Below, piece after piece: positions 7,580 through 16,681 of a DNA stretch of 64,000 bases. Within the stretch, counting starts at the first letter, position 1; every line of letters begins with the position of its first letter. The position numbers and the translations under genes are program-made. Under the pieces are notes generated by a model, which made no database searches, was not told the DNA's origin, and was given only the letters and a program-made list of their open reading frames with translations. The DNA is taken from assembly GCA_016871805.1 (NCBI GenBank), contig VHCG01000007.1, positions 45,166 through 109,165 of the forward strand. Direction: 5' to 3'. Source of the DNA: Verrucomicrobiota bacterium. Lineage in GTDB: Bacteria > Verrucomicrobiota > Verrucomicrobiia > Limisphaerales > UBA9464.

Positions 7580-10318
7580 TCAGTGTTCCCGGAGGTAGGC
7601 GGCGATGTCCGCCAGGTCCTGCGCGGAAATCCCCAGCTGGTCTGCGCTCAGCATGAGGGATCGGTTGAGGCCTTGGCGGGACTTCACCTTGGACCGCGGG
7701 ATCATCTGGGTGAGGCCGCCCGCCGACTGGACAATCATCGGATCGCCCTCGGACAGCAGCAGACCCTGGATGACGGTGCCGTCGTGGGTGATGAGCTCCG
7801 AGCCATTGAACCCGCTGGCGATCTCCGCACTGGGCTGGAGGACTGCCTTCACGAGGACCTCGGGAGTTTGACGCCGCGCCCAGCCGGTGAGGTTGGGGGC
7901 ATATTCGGTTCCAACCTCCTCGACCCGGTGGCAGCTGATGCAGACGGACTTGAAGCGGTCCGCGCCCCGCTTGGCATCGCCCCGGAGGGAGAGCACGTCG
8001 ATGGCGGTGAACTTCGGCGCCTCCGCCGGAGGCACGGTCGCCTCGACCCACGACACCGCATCGGGGTCATAGACGCCGCGTGCTTTGAGGGCGGTGGCGA
8101 GGCCGGCGTCCTTCCACTGGGAATCCTTGCGGTTCAGCAGCCACCACATGGCCTCGGCCTTCACCGCACCCGAGGACTTGGACGCGACCTCGAGGACCGC
8201 GTCGGCCGCAGCCGGGGATCGGTTGAATCCGAGGGCCGTCAGGGCGCGCTTGCGCTCGGAATCCGAGAGGGACTCCGCCAGGCCCCGGGCCTTGAAGTCC
8301 GGGATGCTGGACTCCGGATGCAGCCGCCAGGCGAGGGATGCGATCGCCGGCGTCCACCGGACCGATCCACCGGCGTTCGCCTTGGCGACCAGGGCGTCAT
8401 AGATCTGGGACTCCTTGCCCGTGGCTCCAGTACCCCACGCCTCGAGATAGGTCCGGTCCACGCCATCAAATCCATCAGCCAGGGTCAGGAGGACCGGACC
8501 GGCGATGTTGTACGGCTCATCGCGCAGGGAAACGGCGACCTCCCGTCGAACGGCGGGCGAAGGGTCGGAGGCCAGACGCTGCGCGGTCTCGAGGAAGAAC
8601 ACGCGCGATCCGGGTGACGGCTTGCGCAACGAGTGGCTGTCATCGGAGACGACTCCTTTCTCGGCCGCCCGACGGAGCGCGCGGAATGCGACCACCCGCA
8701 TCTGCGGATCGGGGTCCTTGAGCAGTCCTGCCACCTTGGGCAGTCCGTTCTTCGAATCGAGGGCCAGAACCCACGCCGCGCGGGCCCGAACGTAGGGGTT
8801 CGGGTCCTTCAGCAGGCGCTCCACAGGTTTGATCGCTGCGGAGCCCTGGGCCTGGAGGGCGTTGTAGGCCGCAGCGCGGACATGGAGCGCGGGGTTTCGG
8901 AGCGCCTCGGCAGCACCGGCTGGGGTGGTGAGGTTGACCTTCGCCGGACGGCCCCGGTAGCCCTTCGGAGCAATCCGGTAGATGGCCCCGGACGTGGTGT
9001 CGTCCCAGTCGGCATGGCCACCCACCCGCGGGTCGAACCAGTCCGCCACATAGATCGCGCCATCCGCACCCACGCCGACGTCGCTCGGACGGAAGAGTGT
9101 CTTGAGCTGACGCTGGGGATTGCTGCCTCCCTGGAAGTCGGTCCCGGAGAACTCGCCCTCGCGGTTGCTGGTGAGGAAATCAAACCGCTTGAGCGCGAAC
9201 CCGGCTCCCTCGGGCTTGGGCAGGTAGCCGAAGACAACGTTGCGTCCCGGCTCGCAGCTCAGGAGCAGCCCCCGGTACTTGGGACCGAGGGCGCTGTCCT
9301 CGACGAAGGCGATGCCCGTCGGGGATCCACCGCCATAGACGTCGCCAGGCGGCATCGTGCCTGGATCCTCCTGACGCCACTCCGCGACCGGCACGCTCTG
9401 GTTCGGACGCCGATCCACGCCCCAGGAACGCTGGCCGTCGGCGGAGCAGAACCCTGCGTTGCCCGACTCCAGCAGGAAGGCGGTCCGGCACGCCGGCGGA
9501 TCATCGTTGTCGTTCTGGAAGACATCCCCGAAGGACGTGACCGTCTGCTCGTAGCTGTTCCGGAAGTTGTGACCGATGACGCGGACCTGCGATCCATCCG
9601 GGTTCATCCGCGCCGCGAAGCCTCCGATCCAGACGTGGCCGTCGTCGCTCTTCATCCCCGCGATCTTCATCGGCTCCCAGCCCAGATCGCGTCCGCCGTC
9701 GTACGCACTGCCGATCCGGAAGGTCCGGCCGGACTTGTCGGTGAACATCGAGCCACAGTTGCCGGCATTCCAATACCACTGCCCGTCCGCCCCCTGGGTG
9801 ACGCTGTGGACGCTGTGGTCGTGACGGCGTCCGTTGAACCCGGTCAGGAGCACCTCTCGACGATCCACCCTCGGGTCGAACCTACGATCCCGGTTCACAT
9901 CCGTGTAGACGATGATGTCGGGCGCCATCGAGACGATCACCCGGTTGTCGATGACCGCGAGCCCCATTGGAGCCAGAAGGCCCGGCTCCTGGACGAAGAC
10001 GGATTGGCTGTCGGCCCGCCCGTCGCCATCGGTGTCCTCGAGGACGACGATCCGATCGCCCTGCGGCTGGCGCTGGTGGTGGCCCCGGTAGTTGACACCC
10101 TCGGCGACCCAGACTCGTCCGTCGCTGTCGAAGTCGAGGTTGGTAGGATTCTTGAGCTGCGGGGACTGTGCCCAGAGGGTGACCTCGAGGTCGGGGTCCG
10201 AGACCGACAGGACCCCCGCGGGAACGACAGTGGGAGGGGTCGCCGGGTTCTGGGCCTGCAGATTGGGGGTCAGGAGGCCAGGCGCCAACGCCAACAGGAT
10301 GACGGGAGGAATTCTCAT
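7580..10318 (-). CDS. PVC-type heme-binding CxxCH protein (beta-propeller, HEAT repeats, cytochrome c)
   Basis: 912 residues, exported: the ATG at 10318 begins MRIPPVILLALAPGLLTP with cleavage likely near LQAQ. Residues 30-390 are a membrane-bound-dehydrogenase-type propeller (DPDLEVTLWAQSP, NPTNLDFDSDGRVWVAEG, IVVLEDTDGDGRADS). HEAT-like helical repeats follow (about 400-720), then a cytochrome c domain with C793-I-S-C-H797 and a C-terminal segment ending DLADIAAYLREH. This domain order is characteristic of Planctomycetes and Verrucomicrobia. It is presumed to be a periplasmic electron-transfer or sugar-oxidising protein; the substrate is unknown. The frame extends upstream to 10429, but that part overlaps a decayed gene fragment, so the internal ATG with the signal peptide is preferred. 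DUF1080 follows 54 bp downstream. Confidence 0.85.
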   Translation of the reverse strand: MRIPPVILLALAPGLLTPNLQAQNPATPPTVVPAGVLSVSDPDLEVTLWAQSPQLKNPTNLDFDSDGRVWVAEGVNYRGHHQRQPQGDRIVVLEDTDGDGRADSQSVFVQEPGLLAPMGLAVIDNRVIVSMAPDIIVYTDVNRDRRFDPRVDRREVLLTGFNGRRHDHSVHSVTQGADGQWYWNAGNCGSMFTDKSGRTFRIGSAYDGGRDLGWEPMKIAGMKSDDGHVWIGGFAARMNPDGSQVRVIGHNFRNSYEQTVTSFGDVFQNDNDDPPACRTAFLLESGNAGFCSADGQRSWGVDRRPNQSVPVAEWRQEDPGTMPPGDVYGGGSPTGIAFVEDSALGPKYRGLLLSCEPGRNVVFGYLPKPEGAGFALKRFDFLTSNREGEFSGTDFQGGSNPQRQLKTLFRPSDVGVGADGAIYVADWFDPRVGGHADWDDTTSGAIYRIAPKGYRGRPAKVNLTTPAGAAEALRNPALHVRAAAYNALQAQGSAAIKPVERLLKDPNPYVRARAAWVLALDSKNGLPKVAGLLKDPDPQMRVVAFRALRRAAEKGVVSDDSHSLRKPSPGSRVFFLETAQRLASDPSPAVRREVAVSLRDEPYNIAGPVLLTLADGFDGVDRTYLEAWGTGATGKESQIYDALVAKANAGGSVRWTPAIASLAWRLHPESSIPDFKARGLAESLSDSERKRALTALGFNRSPAAADAVLEVASKSSGAVKAEAMWWLLNRKDSQWKDAGLATALKARGVYDPDAVSWVEATVPPAEAPKFTAIDVLSLRGDAKRGADRFKSVCISCHRVEEVGTEYAPNLTGWARRQTPEVLVKAVLQPSAEIASGFNGSELITHDGTVIQGLLLSEGDPMIVQSAGGLTQMIPRSKVKSRQGLNRSLMLSADQLGISAQDLADIAAYLREH

Positions 10319-10378
10319 GGGATTCGTGAAGAGCCTGCGCAAGGCATGTCCGGGTGACAAGGCAGCCCTGGCCCCATC

Positions 10379-10448
10379 ATGCCGCCCAGCCAGCGGTCTG
10401 CACCGGCCACCGCTGGGACCTGCCCTCAATCAGGAACGAGCGGATCCG
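10379..10448 (-). pseudogene. 3' end remnant of a second Cds1-like PLP-enzyme gene
   Basis: Positions 10381-10448 match 11615-11682 with three differences in 68 bases. The intact gene's last residues (RIRSFLIEGRSQQWPVQTAG then WAA-stop) are reproduced here as RIRSFLIEGRSQRWPVQTAG then WAA-stop, stop codon included. The frame is lost upstream of Arg-Ile-Arg. It lies immediately before the PVC cytochrome gene and after the prepilin gene at 10477-11283. Confidence 0.8.
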
Positions 10449-10476
10449 CTTTCGCCCTCCGAGGCGGGACCACGAT

Positions 10477-11283
10477 CTACCACCAGAAGAAATCGGGACG
10501 GGGGCGCAAAGGATTCGTCGTGTCGTTGTCGGGTACGTAGAGGCTCATCAGCCTCGGATCCCCCATCTCCGGCGGAAACCGGTAGAACGCCGCGTGGGTG
10601 TCGCCATAGAGCATGACATGACCCCGCACCCCACGGGAATTGTGCCAGGCGCTGCGTGGATCCTCGGGCTTGCGATTGCCGTGCCACGGCACGTCGCCCT
10701 GGATGATCTTGTTGACCGGACCGAGTGCGACCATGTCGACCTTGATCGGCCGGGCCTCGGGTGAGGCCGGTGAGGCCAGCGAATCACCAGTCACACGGCG
10801 GGTCCTGAACGTATTGACCCCGAACTGCGACCGGTAGCTGTTGCCGAACGCCTCGAATGCCGTCCGGTTCGGGTAGAAGAAGTCCCCTCGATCGGCCGGA
10901 CACCGCCATGAGTTGGTGGCCGCGATGTAGAGGTTGAGCGGACGATTCGTTGCGGGCGTCGCGCCTCCGTGGTGGTCGTTGACCCTGCCCAGAACACCCC
11001 CATAGGAATTCCATCCCGTGCACACCGGGTAGCTGTCCCGGTTTTCGTCGGCATACAGGTGGAACGCGATGCCGATCTGGCGCTGGTTGTTGAGGCACTG
11101 GGTCGTCAGCGCCTTGGATTTTGCCCGGGAGAGCGCCGGCAGGAGCATTCCGGCCAGGATGGCGATGATCGCCACAACCACGAGAAGCTCGATCAACGTG
11201 AAGCCGCAGCGAGAGGGCGCCGAGGACGGGGGGTGCGATCGATGCCTTTCCACTCCGGTTCGATACCGAGATGGCCGCCCCAT
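10477..11283 (-). CDS. Prepilin-type N-terminal cleavage/methylation domain protein
   Basis: 268 residues from the ATG at 11283. The leader ends at Gly-Phe before [18 protein letters not shown], and the helix continues to [19 protein letters not shown], nearly the same layout as the pseudopilin at 5693-6541. The C-terminal globular part has WRCPADRGD and [13 protein letters not shown], the PVC pseudopilin pattern. The frame runs upstream to an ATG at 11352, but that extension ([10 protein letters not shown]...) is read from the decayed PLP gene described at 11284-11395, so I reject it as the start. The gene looks inserted into that remnant; its promoter is not obvious. Confidence 0.82.
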   Translation of the reverse strand: MGRPSRYRTGVERHRSHPPSSAPSRCGFTLIELLVVVAIIAILAGMLLPALSRAKSKALTTQCLNNQRQIGIAFHLYADENRDSYPVCTGWNSYGGVLGRVNDHHGGATPATNRPLNLYIAATNSWRCPADRGDFFYPNRTAFEAFGNSYRSQFGVNTFRTRRVTGDSLASPASPEARPIKVDMVALGPVNKIIQGDVPWHGNRKPEDPRSAWHNSRGVRGHVMLYGDTHAAFYRFPPEMGDPRLMSLYVPDNDTTNPLRPRPDFFWW

Positions 11284-11395
11284 GGCCAGGGGATTCCCAG
11301 ACCTAGGTCGCGACAGAGGATCACCACGGTTTCCTGTAGGCTCCGACGCCATTCGTTGGATCAGTGGCAGGACGCCACGGAAGAGTCCGAAACCG
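11284..11395 (-). pseudogene. Internal remnant of a second Cds1-like PLP-enzyme gene
   Basis: On the minus strand this segment reads [16 protein letters not shown], against [16 protein letters not shown] in the intact gene at 11611-12726. After a frameshift it reads [11 protein letters not shown], against GSVVVLLCDGG. The nucleotide match covers roughly 11300-11395 and 11765-11850. Together with the 3' remnant at 10379-10448 it shows that a second copy of the gene's end once lay here and is now split by the prepilin gene. The 11396-11610 spacer beyond it holds nothing I recognise; it is less GC-rich than its surroundings. Confidence 0.65.
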
Positions 11396-11610
11396 ATGCC
11401 AGCCAGACTCTTTTTCCATGAAATTACGGATCGACGCTCCGTTTTTTCACGGAACCTTCTGAATGATTCTTGAAACTACGGCTTGCCTGATCGAGCTGCC
11501 ATCAGCTCTTCGTGGTCTATCCAGGGCTTCGCCGGTTTGATTTGGACGAACAGATCACAGCCCTGCCGCTCTCTGAAGTCCCCCGGGTCCAGCTCCAGGC
11601 CCTGTGCCCT

Positions 11611-12726
11611 TCACGCCGCCCAGCCAGCGGTCTGCACCGGCCACTGCTGGGACCTGCCCTCGATCAGGAACGATCGGATCCGACCGAGCGCGTCGGAGGC
11701 GTCCAGCCCCTGGCTCCGACGCCATTCGCTGGAGTAGTAGGTCCGGGTGTAGCGCTCCCCACCATCGCACAGGAGGACCACCACGGATCCCCGCTCGCCG
11801 CGTTCCGCCATCCGTTGGATCAACGGCAGGGCCCCGTGGAACAGGGTGCCGGTGGATCCGCCCACACGACGCCCCAGCGCCGACTCGAGATGATCCAGTG
11901 CCGCGAGACTGCAGACGTCCGGCACGCGCACCATCCCGTCGACCACCGAACGGAGGAAGGATCTCTCCACCCTCGGCCGTCCGATCCCCTCGATCCGGGT
12001 GCTCTCCCCGGACCGGATCGACGGATCGCCCGTGACAAAGTGGTCGAACGTCACCGATCGCTCGGGATCCGCGACCACGATCCGTGTCTCATGCCCACGA
12101 TACCGGACGTAACGCCCCAGGGTCGCGGAGGTGCCCCCGGTTCCGGCTCCACACACCACGAACGCCGGTTCCGGGTGCGGCTCACGGCGCATCTGCTGGA
12201 AGATCGTCTCGGCGATGTTGTTGTTGCCCCGCCAGTCCGTCGCCCGCTCGGCATACGTGAACTGGTCCATGAAGTGTCCCCCCAGTCGCGACGCCAGGGC
12301 GGCGGATTCCTCGACGAGTTGTCCCGTATCCTCGGCCCAGTGGACCTCACCGCTATGGAACCGGATCCGGGCGACCTTCTCCTCGGAGGTTCCCCGCGGA
12401 ATCACGGCGACGAACCGGAGTCCGAGCAGCCGCGCGAAGTAGGCCTCGGACACGGCCGTCGACCCGCTCGAGGCCTCGACCACGGTCATGCCCTCCGACA
12501 GCCAGCCGTTGGAGAGGGCGTAGAGGAACAGCGAGCGTGCGAGCCGGTGCTTCAGGCTGCCGCTCGGATGGCTGGACTCGTCCTTGAAGTAGAGGTGGAT
12601 GTCCGGGAAGGCGGGAAGCGGGAGTGGGACGAGATGGGTGTCGCTCGAGCGGTTGAAGTCCGCCTCGATGATTCCGAAGGCGCGGCGGGACCAGTCCCGC
12701 GGGGTGTCACGATGCGACGCGTTCAT
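11611..12726 (-). CDS. PLP-dependent cysteine synthase-family enzyme, Cds1-like (L-cysteine desulfhydrase type)
   Basis: 371 residues, fold type II PLP enzyme. K59 in SGSLKHRLARSLFL is the expected Schiff-base lysine, SSGSTAV follows at about 87-93, and the phosphate-binding loop is GAGTGGTSA (193-201). The N-terminal IIEADFNRSSDTHL and LYFKDESSHPSGSLKHR closely follow the pattern of mycobacterial Cds1, which releases sulfide, pyruvate and ammonia from cysteine. I therefore favour desulfhydrase over O-acetylserine sulfhydrylase activity, but sequence alone does not settle it. The start at ATG 12726 (MNASHRD) matches that family; a longer frame to 12798 is poorly supported. Pieces of a second copy lie downstream. 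Confidence 0.82.
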   Translation of the reverse strand: MNASHRDTPRDWSRRAFGIIEADFNRSSDTHLVPLPLPAFPDIHLYFKDESSHPSGSLKHRLARSLFLYALSNGWLSEGMTVVEASSGSTAVSEAYFARLLGLRFVAVIPRGTSEEKVARIRFHSGEVHWAEDTGQLVEESAALASRLGGHFMDQFTYAERATDWRGNNNIAETIFQQMRREPHPEPAFVVCGAGTGGTSATLGRYVRYRGHETRIVVADPERSVTFDHFVTGDPSIRSGESTRIEGIGRPRVERSFLRSVVDGMVRVPDVCSLAALDHLESALGRRVGGSTGTLFHGALPLIQRMAERGERGSVVVLLCDGGERYTRTYYSSEWRRSQGLDASDALGRIRSFLIEGRSQQWPVQTAGWAA

Positions 12727-12819
12727 GGCTTGGGGTGCTCCGGGTCCACGAGTTGTCGTATGCGAGCCCTCCGCCTGTCGAGCCAAGCCCCAACCCACCC
12801 GTCGGATGCGCGACGAGCC

Positions 12820-13254
12820 CTAACGACGCCATGGATGCCGTATGCCCGCCCAGGCCAGCAGTGCGAGTCCGACCGGAGTGCCGGTCACCGAGAAGGGAAC
12901 CACGGCGACGGCGGCGAGAAACAGGGCCTTCCACCCTGCAACCCGCGGGCGGTCGCCATGGAGACGGCGCTGGATCCAGGCCGTCGCCAACAGGACGGAG
13001 GCAAACGACAGCGGAATGGTCAGCACCATCAGCGGGGGTGCCGCGAACTCCTCGAGGTTCCAGAGGTTGTCGACACCGATCAGCACCAGGGCCGCAACCG
13101 CATGGAACGGCGCCCTCCGCTCCCCGGCGGGTGTTCCACCCCGGGCGGTGTCCCGGGCCGAAGGAGGTACCGCGGAGCCGGAAGCCTCCGGCGGCAGGAC
13201 CTCGGGAACGAGGGTCGGGGGCCGCTCGAGGGGATTCGCCATGAAGAATTCCAT
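12820..13254 (-). CDS. Hypothetical membrane protein
   Basis: About 144 residues with a Pro-rich cytoplasmic-looking N-terminus (PLERPPTLVPEVLPP), then three hydrophobic segments: about 50-68, 74-94 and 109-137, the last probably two short helices. No family is recognised. Support for coding comes from the clean alternation of hydrophobic helices and charged loops and the position 94 bp upstream of the Cds1-like gene on the same strand. The start is either ATG 13254 or ATG 13242; neither has a good ribosome-binding site. Moderate confidence. Confidence 0.55.
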   Translation of the reverse strand: MEFFMANPLERPPTLVPEVLPPEASGSAVPPSARDTARGGTPAGERRAPFHAVAALVLIGVDNLWNLEEFAAPPLMVLTIPLSFASVLLATAWIQRRLHGDRPRVAGWKALFLAAVAVVPFSVTGTPVGLALLAWAGIRHPWRR

Positions 13255-13483
13255 GACACAATCCAGGGGGGTTGGCAACGGGACGACCCTGAAAGGCCCT
13301 GATTCCGGCCCTGGAACCCACCGGACACCCCCTGCCTGACCCGCCACTGAATACTGCACGTGCCTCGGCGTCTGACTGCCCGGGAACACTCGATCCACCC
13401 GATCGACGGTCCCAACGGTGAACCGCTTGATCCCACCTTCGCTCCGGGATACCCCTTCCTCCCGGCGGTTTTCCCCCTCCCCC

Positions 13484-15538
13484 ATGAAACCCTTCCTCGT
13501 CCTCGCGTCCCTCCTGGTCCTCTTCGTGGGCTGCAGCCTCCAGGGAGCCCCCAAGGCCCCTGCGTCCGGAACCTCCACGACCAACGCGATCCCGTCGACG
13601 AACGTGGTCCAGGCCGCCGCCTCGCCGACCCCGGTGACGGAATTCCCCGAGGACCTCCCGGAGCCCGCTCGTGAGGTGGTCCGACTCGCCCACGCCCGGG
13701 TCGGGGACTCCACGATCCAGCAGTTCATCGCCAACCTCACCGAACCGTTCCACCTCAAGGCCGACCAGGTGGTCTATCTGCGGGACGTCGGACTCTCCGA
13801 GACGGTCCTGGACGCTCTTCTTTCCCGGGAGCAGCTGCTGGCATCCAGCGCCCCGCCGCCGGCCCCAGAAACGCCGGCTCCAAAACCGGCACCGGTCGCC
13901 CCGACAGCACCTGAGCCCGCGGCGCCGACCGTCTACCCTGGGGGGCCTCAGCCGGTGCCCGCCCCACAGATTGGCCCCGCGGTAGCCACCAGCGCCCCGG
14001 AGCCGGCGACGCAGGTCAACAACTACAACATCTTCTACAACTCCCTCGCCCCGTACGGATCGTGGGTCACCGTGCCCACCTACGGCTACGTCTGGCAGCC
14101 CGCCTGCGCAGTGGCCACCCCGGGATGGCGTCCCTACTGGAACAACGGCTGCTGGGCCTGGACCGATGCGGGCTGGTACTGGAACTCCTCGTATTCCTGG
14201 GGCTGGGCCCCCTTCCACTACGGTTCCTGGGTCCAGGCCCCGAGCGTCGGCTGGTGCTGGGTTCCGGGCTCCACCTGGGCCCCTTCGTGGGTGACCTTCC
14301 GATACGGCGGCGGGTACTGCGGCTGGGCCCCCCTTCCCCCGGGTTGCGGGTTCTCGACCGGTGTCGGTCTCACGTGGTCGGGATCGGGGATCAGCGTCGG
14401 GTTCAGCTTCGGCTTCGGTGCCGCCGACTACTGCTGGACCCCTGCCTCCTGCTTCACCGCGGCCAACTGCTGGACCTACGGCGTCCCGAGGTCCCAGGTG
14501 AATCAGGTCTACCAGAACAGCACGGTCATCAACAACTACGTGACCGGGAACAACAACACGGTGGTGAATGGTGGCATCGCCCCGACAACGATTACCCAGC
14601 ACACCCGAAGCGAGATCCGAAAGGTCGCCCTCGCCGACGTGGCCTCTCCAAGCCAGGCCGGGAGGTCCGTGGGTCCCCGTTCAAGTCCGGACCAGGGACG
14701 GCTCGCGGTCTACAGGCCCAGCATCGGCCAGGACCTCGCCAACAAGGGTGCCGTAACGGTGTCGCAGGACCCGTCCCGTCCCGGCTCCACCCGCACGACA
14801 ATCCATGGCGCAGGGAACTCGAGCCTTCCGAGACGACCCGGCAGCGCCGCCACGGCCGGCTCGACCCCGACCGCACCCGGCATGAACCTGACGCCGTCGC
14901 CGATCCAGCTGCTGGGCGACCGCCCCAAGACCGCGACCACCCCGGGGGTTGCCTCCTCCGGAAGGCTGGCCACGCGCCCGGCAACCCCGACCGACACCAC
15001 GATCCGCACCGCCGGCGGCAACAGGCCCGCCACCACGGTGGCTCCCGGCTCGACCATCGCCCGGGCAACCCCCGTTCGTCCCGCGGTCCAGTATCCCGGA
15101 CAGTCCGCAACTGCTCCGGTCCGGCAGACCCCGTCCTCGACCGCGAACTGGCCCGGAGCGTCGACCGGAATCCGGGTGCAACCCCGGGCCAGTGCCACAC
15201 CCGTGACGACCCCTGGCCTGACAACACCATCGACCCTACCCGTCCGCCCTGCCCCGTCGACCGTGACACCGACGATACCGACGACACCGAACCCCACGCG
15301 AAGCTTCGTCACGCCGCGCCAGACCCCGCAGCCGGTCCAGAATCCTACGACCTCCTTCAACACCGGGTACTCCCAGCGGCAGTCCGTGCCGTCGGCAGTA
15401 CGACCGATGCAGGAGACCCTCACCAAGCACGCGCCCACCTTCACCCCGTCGATGCCTGTCGGCCGCGGTGCCGGGCCGATGATGCAGAATGGGGGAACGG
15501 TGGGACGTCCCAGCCTCGCCCGTCCGAACAGCCTCTGA
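13484..15538 (+). CDS. Tryptophan-rich DUF6600-type lipoprotein with a long Pro/Thr-rich tail
   Basis: 684 residues. The ATG at 13484 opens a lipoprotein signal (LVLASLLVLFVGC, Cys at about 17). Residues 55-115 form a helical domain (REVVRLAHARVGDSTIQQF, VVYLRDVGLSETVLDALLS). A linker rich in Pro and Ala leads to a domain at about 185-335 with repeated Trp, Gly and Tyr (APYGSWVTVPTYGYVWQP, GWRPYWNNGCWAWTDAGWYW, WGWAPFHYGSW), the DUF6600 pattern. An Asn-rich stretch (VINNYVTGNNNTVVNGG) follows, and the last 300 residues are low-complexity Pro/Thr/Ser/Arg. It is probably anchored to the outer membrane or periplasm; function unknown. Confidence 0.75.
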   Translation: MKPFLVLASLLVLFVGCSLQGAPKAPASGTSTTNAIPSTNVVQAAASPTPVTEFPEDLPEPAREVVRLAHARVGDSTIQQFIANLTEPFHLKADQVVYLRDVGLSETVLDALLSREQLLASSAPPPAPETPAPKPAPVAPTAPEPAAPTVYPGGPQPVPAPQIGPAVATSAPEPATQVNNYNIFYNSLAPYGSWVTVPTYGYVWQPACAVATPGWRPYWNNGCWAWTDAGWYWNSSYSWGWAPFHYGSWVQAPSVGWCWVPGSTWAPSWVTFRYGGGYCGWAPLPPGCGFSTGVGLTWSGSGISVGFSFGFGAADYCWTPASCFTAANCWTYGVPRSQVNQVYQNSTVINNYVTGNNNTVVNGGIAPTTITQHTRSEIRKVALADVASPSQAGRSVGPRSSPDQGRLAVYRPSIGQDLANKGAVTVSQDPSRPGSTRTTIHGAGNSSLPRRPGSAATAGSTPTAPGMNLTPSPIQLLGDRPKTATTPGVASSGRLATRPATPTDTTIRTAGGNRPATTVAPGSTIARATPVRPAVQYPGQSATAPVRQTPSSTANWPGASTGIRVQPRASATPVTTPGLTTPSTLPVRPAPSTVTPTIPTTPNPTRSFVTPRQTPQPVQNPTTSFNTGYSQRQSVPSAVRPMQETLTKHAPTFTPSMPVGRGAGPMMQNGGTVGRPSLARPNSL

Positions 15539-15580
15539 TCGCGACCCGGTGGCAGTCGCTGAATCCCATCCCGTCGACCG

Positions 15581-16654
15581 ATGCGCCGCTCCACCCATCC
15601 CTTGGGATTCCCACGGTCTTCCCGTCTTCCGGGAGTCCCCAGCCACACCGGAACCGTCCTCGTTCTCGCCCTCGCGGCGGCATCGGCCTGCGACCTTCCG
15701 GTGCGGGGCCAGACCCGGATCCTCTATGAGACGGGGTTCGAGGCGTTCGAGGGTTTCAAGGCCGACCAGGACCTGATCGGCCAGGGCGGCTGGGTCGGAT
15801 TCGCGGGCGACCTGGCGGGCAAGGCAACGGATCCGGGCGGGAACGGGGTCCTGGCCCAACCGCTGCCGGGCTTCAACGGGCAATACGCCTACATCGGCTA
15901 CACGGCGCCGGACACCACGGCCGACTTCAGCCTGTGGAAACCGGTCCAGTTCAAGCCCACCTCGACCCCGTTGCCCCTGGTGCGTTTCCAGGTGGCCTTC
16001 CAGATCGAGGACTCCACCGAGGCGGCCCCGTTCTTCGACAGCTTCCGGTGGAGCGTCTACAGCCTCACCGAACACCGGTTCCTGAGCCTGGACTTCGACA
16101 ACGAGACGCTGTCGGTGAACTACATCCTCGACGATGCCAAGGGCCAGACACCGCCACCGATCGTCCCGACCGGATTTTCGTTCGAGCCGGGCCAGGCGTA
16201 CGATCTTGAGATCGACCTCAACCTGCAGCGCAACCAGTGGACCGCGCGCATCAACGGGCAGGCCATCCTCACCTCGCTGCCCATCACGTCGGTCGGCGAA
16301 GCGCTGACCGTGGGCGACATCGATCCGGCCTGGGTGATCCTCACGCCGGGGAAACCCGGGGACAATTTCATCGTGTTCGACGACTACCGGGTGTCGGCCA
16401 TCCCGCTCACCGAAATCCCGCCCCGGCTGGAGCCGGTGGGCCTTCTGCACACCGGAGCCTTCGTGCTGCGGATCCTCGGGGAACCGGGTGTGACGTATGC
16501 ACTGGAGGCCGCCCGGTTGCAGGGATCGGGAGCGGTGACGTGGGAACCCATCGGCGTGGGTGTCGCCCAGAGCCCGAACGGCACCCTCGACCTCCAGGAT
16601 TCGGCCGCCGCCCAGTTCCCCGACCGGGTGTACCGCGCCGTCAGCCGACCGTGA
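15581..16654 (+). CDS. Hypothetical secreted protein
   Basis: 357 residues with a basic start and a hydrophobic segment (TGTVLVLALAAASAC) giving a probable signal peptide, cleaved near VRGQ. The mature part begins ILYETGFEAFEGF and looks like a beta-sandwich: alternating strands, YDLEIDLNLQRNQWTARING, and DNFIVFDDYRVSAI near the end. That pattern resembles concanavalin/LamG-like extracellular domains common in verrucomicrobial exoproteins, with a short trailing domain (FVLRILGEPGVTYALEA). No catalytic motif is recognised. It is 42 bp downstream of the Trp-rich lipoprotein on the same strand and converges with the glycosidase gene. Confidence 0.65.
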   Translation: MRRSTHPLGFPRSSRLPGVPSHTGTVLVLALAAASACDLPVRGQTRILYETGFEAFEGFKADQDLIGQGGWVGFAGDLAGKATDPGGNGVLAQPLPGFNGQYAYIGYTAPDTTADFSLWKPVQFKPTSTPLPLVRFQVAFQIEDSTEAAPFFDSFRWSVYSLTEHRFLSLDFDNETLSVNYILDDAKGQTPPPIVPTGFSFEPGQAYDLEIDLNLQRNQWTARINGQAILTSLPITSVGEALTVGDIDPAWVILTPGKPGDNFIVFDDYRVSAIPLTEIPPRLEPVGLLHTGAFVLRILGEPGVTYALEAARLQGSGAVTWEPIGVGVAQSPNGTLDLQDSAAAQFPDRVYRAVSRP

Positions 16655-16681
16655 CGACCGTCGCGGCACGGCATCCGCGAA

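Noticed and set aside
11284..11352. Upstream ATG for the prepilin gene at 10477
   Set aside because: The added residues derive from the decayed PLP-enzyme remnant, so they are unlikely to be a real prepilin leader.
12707..14602. 631-codon minus-strand frame spanning the small membrane protein and the Trp-rich lipoprotein
   Set aside because: Gly/Arg-rich antisense reading, in conflict with two better-supported genes.
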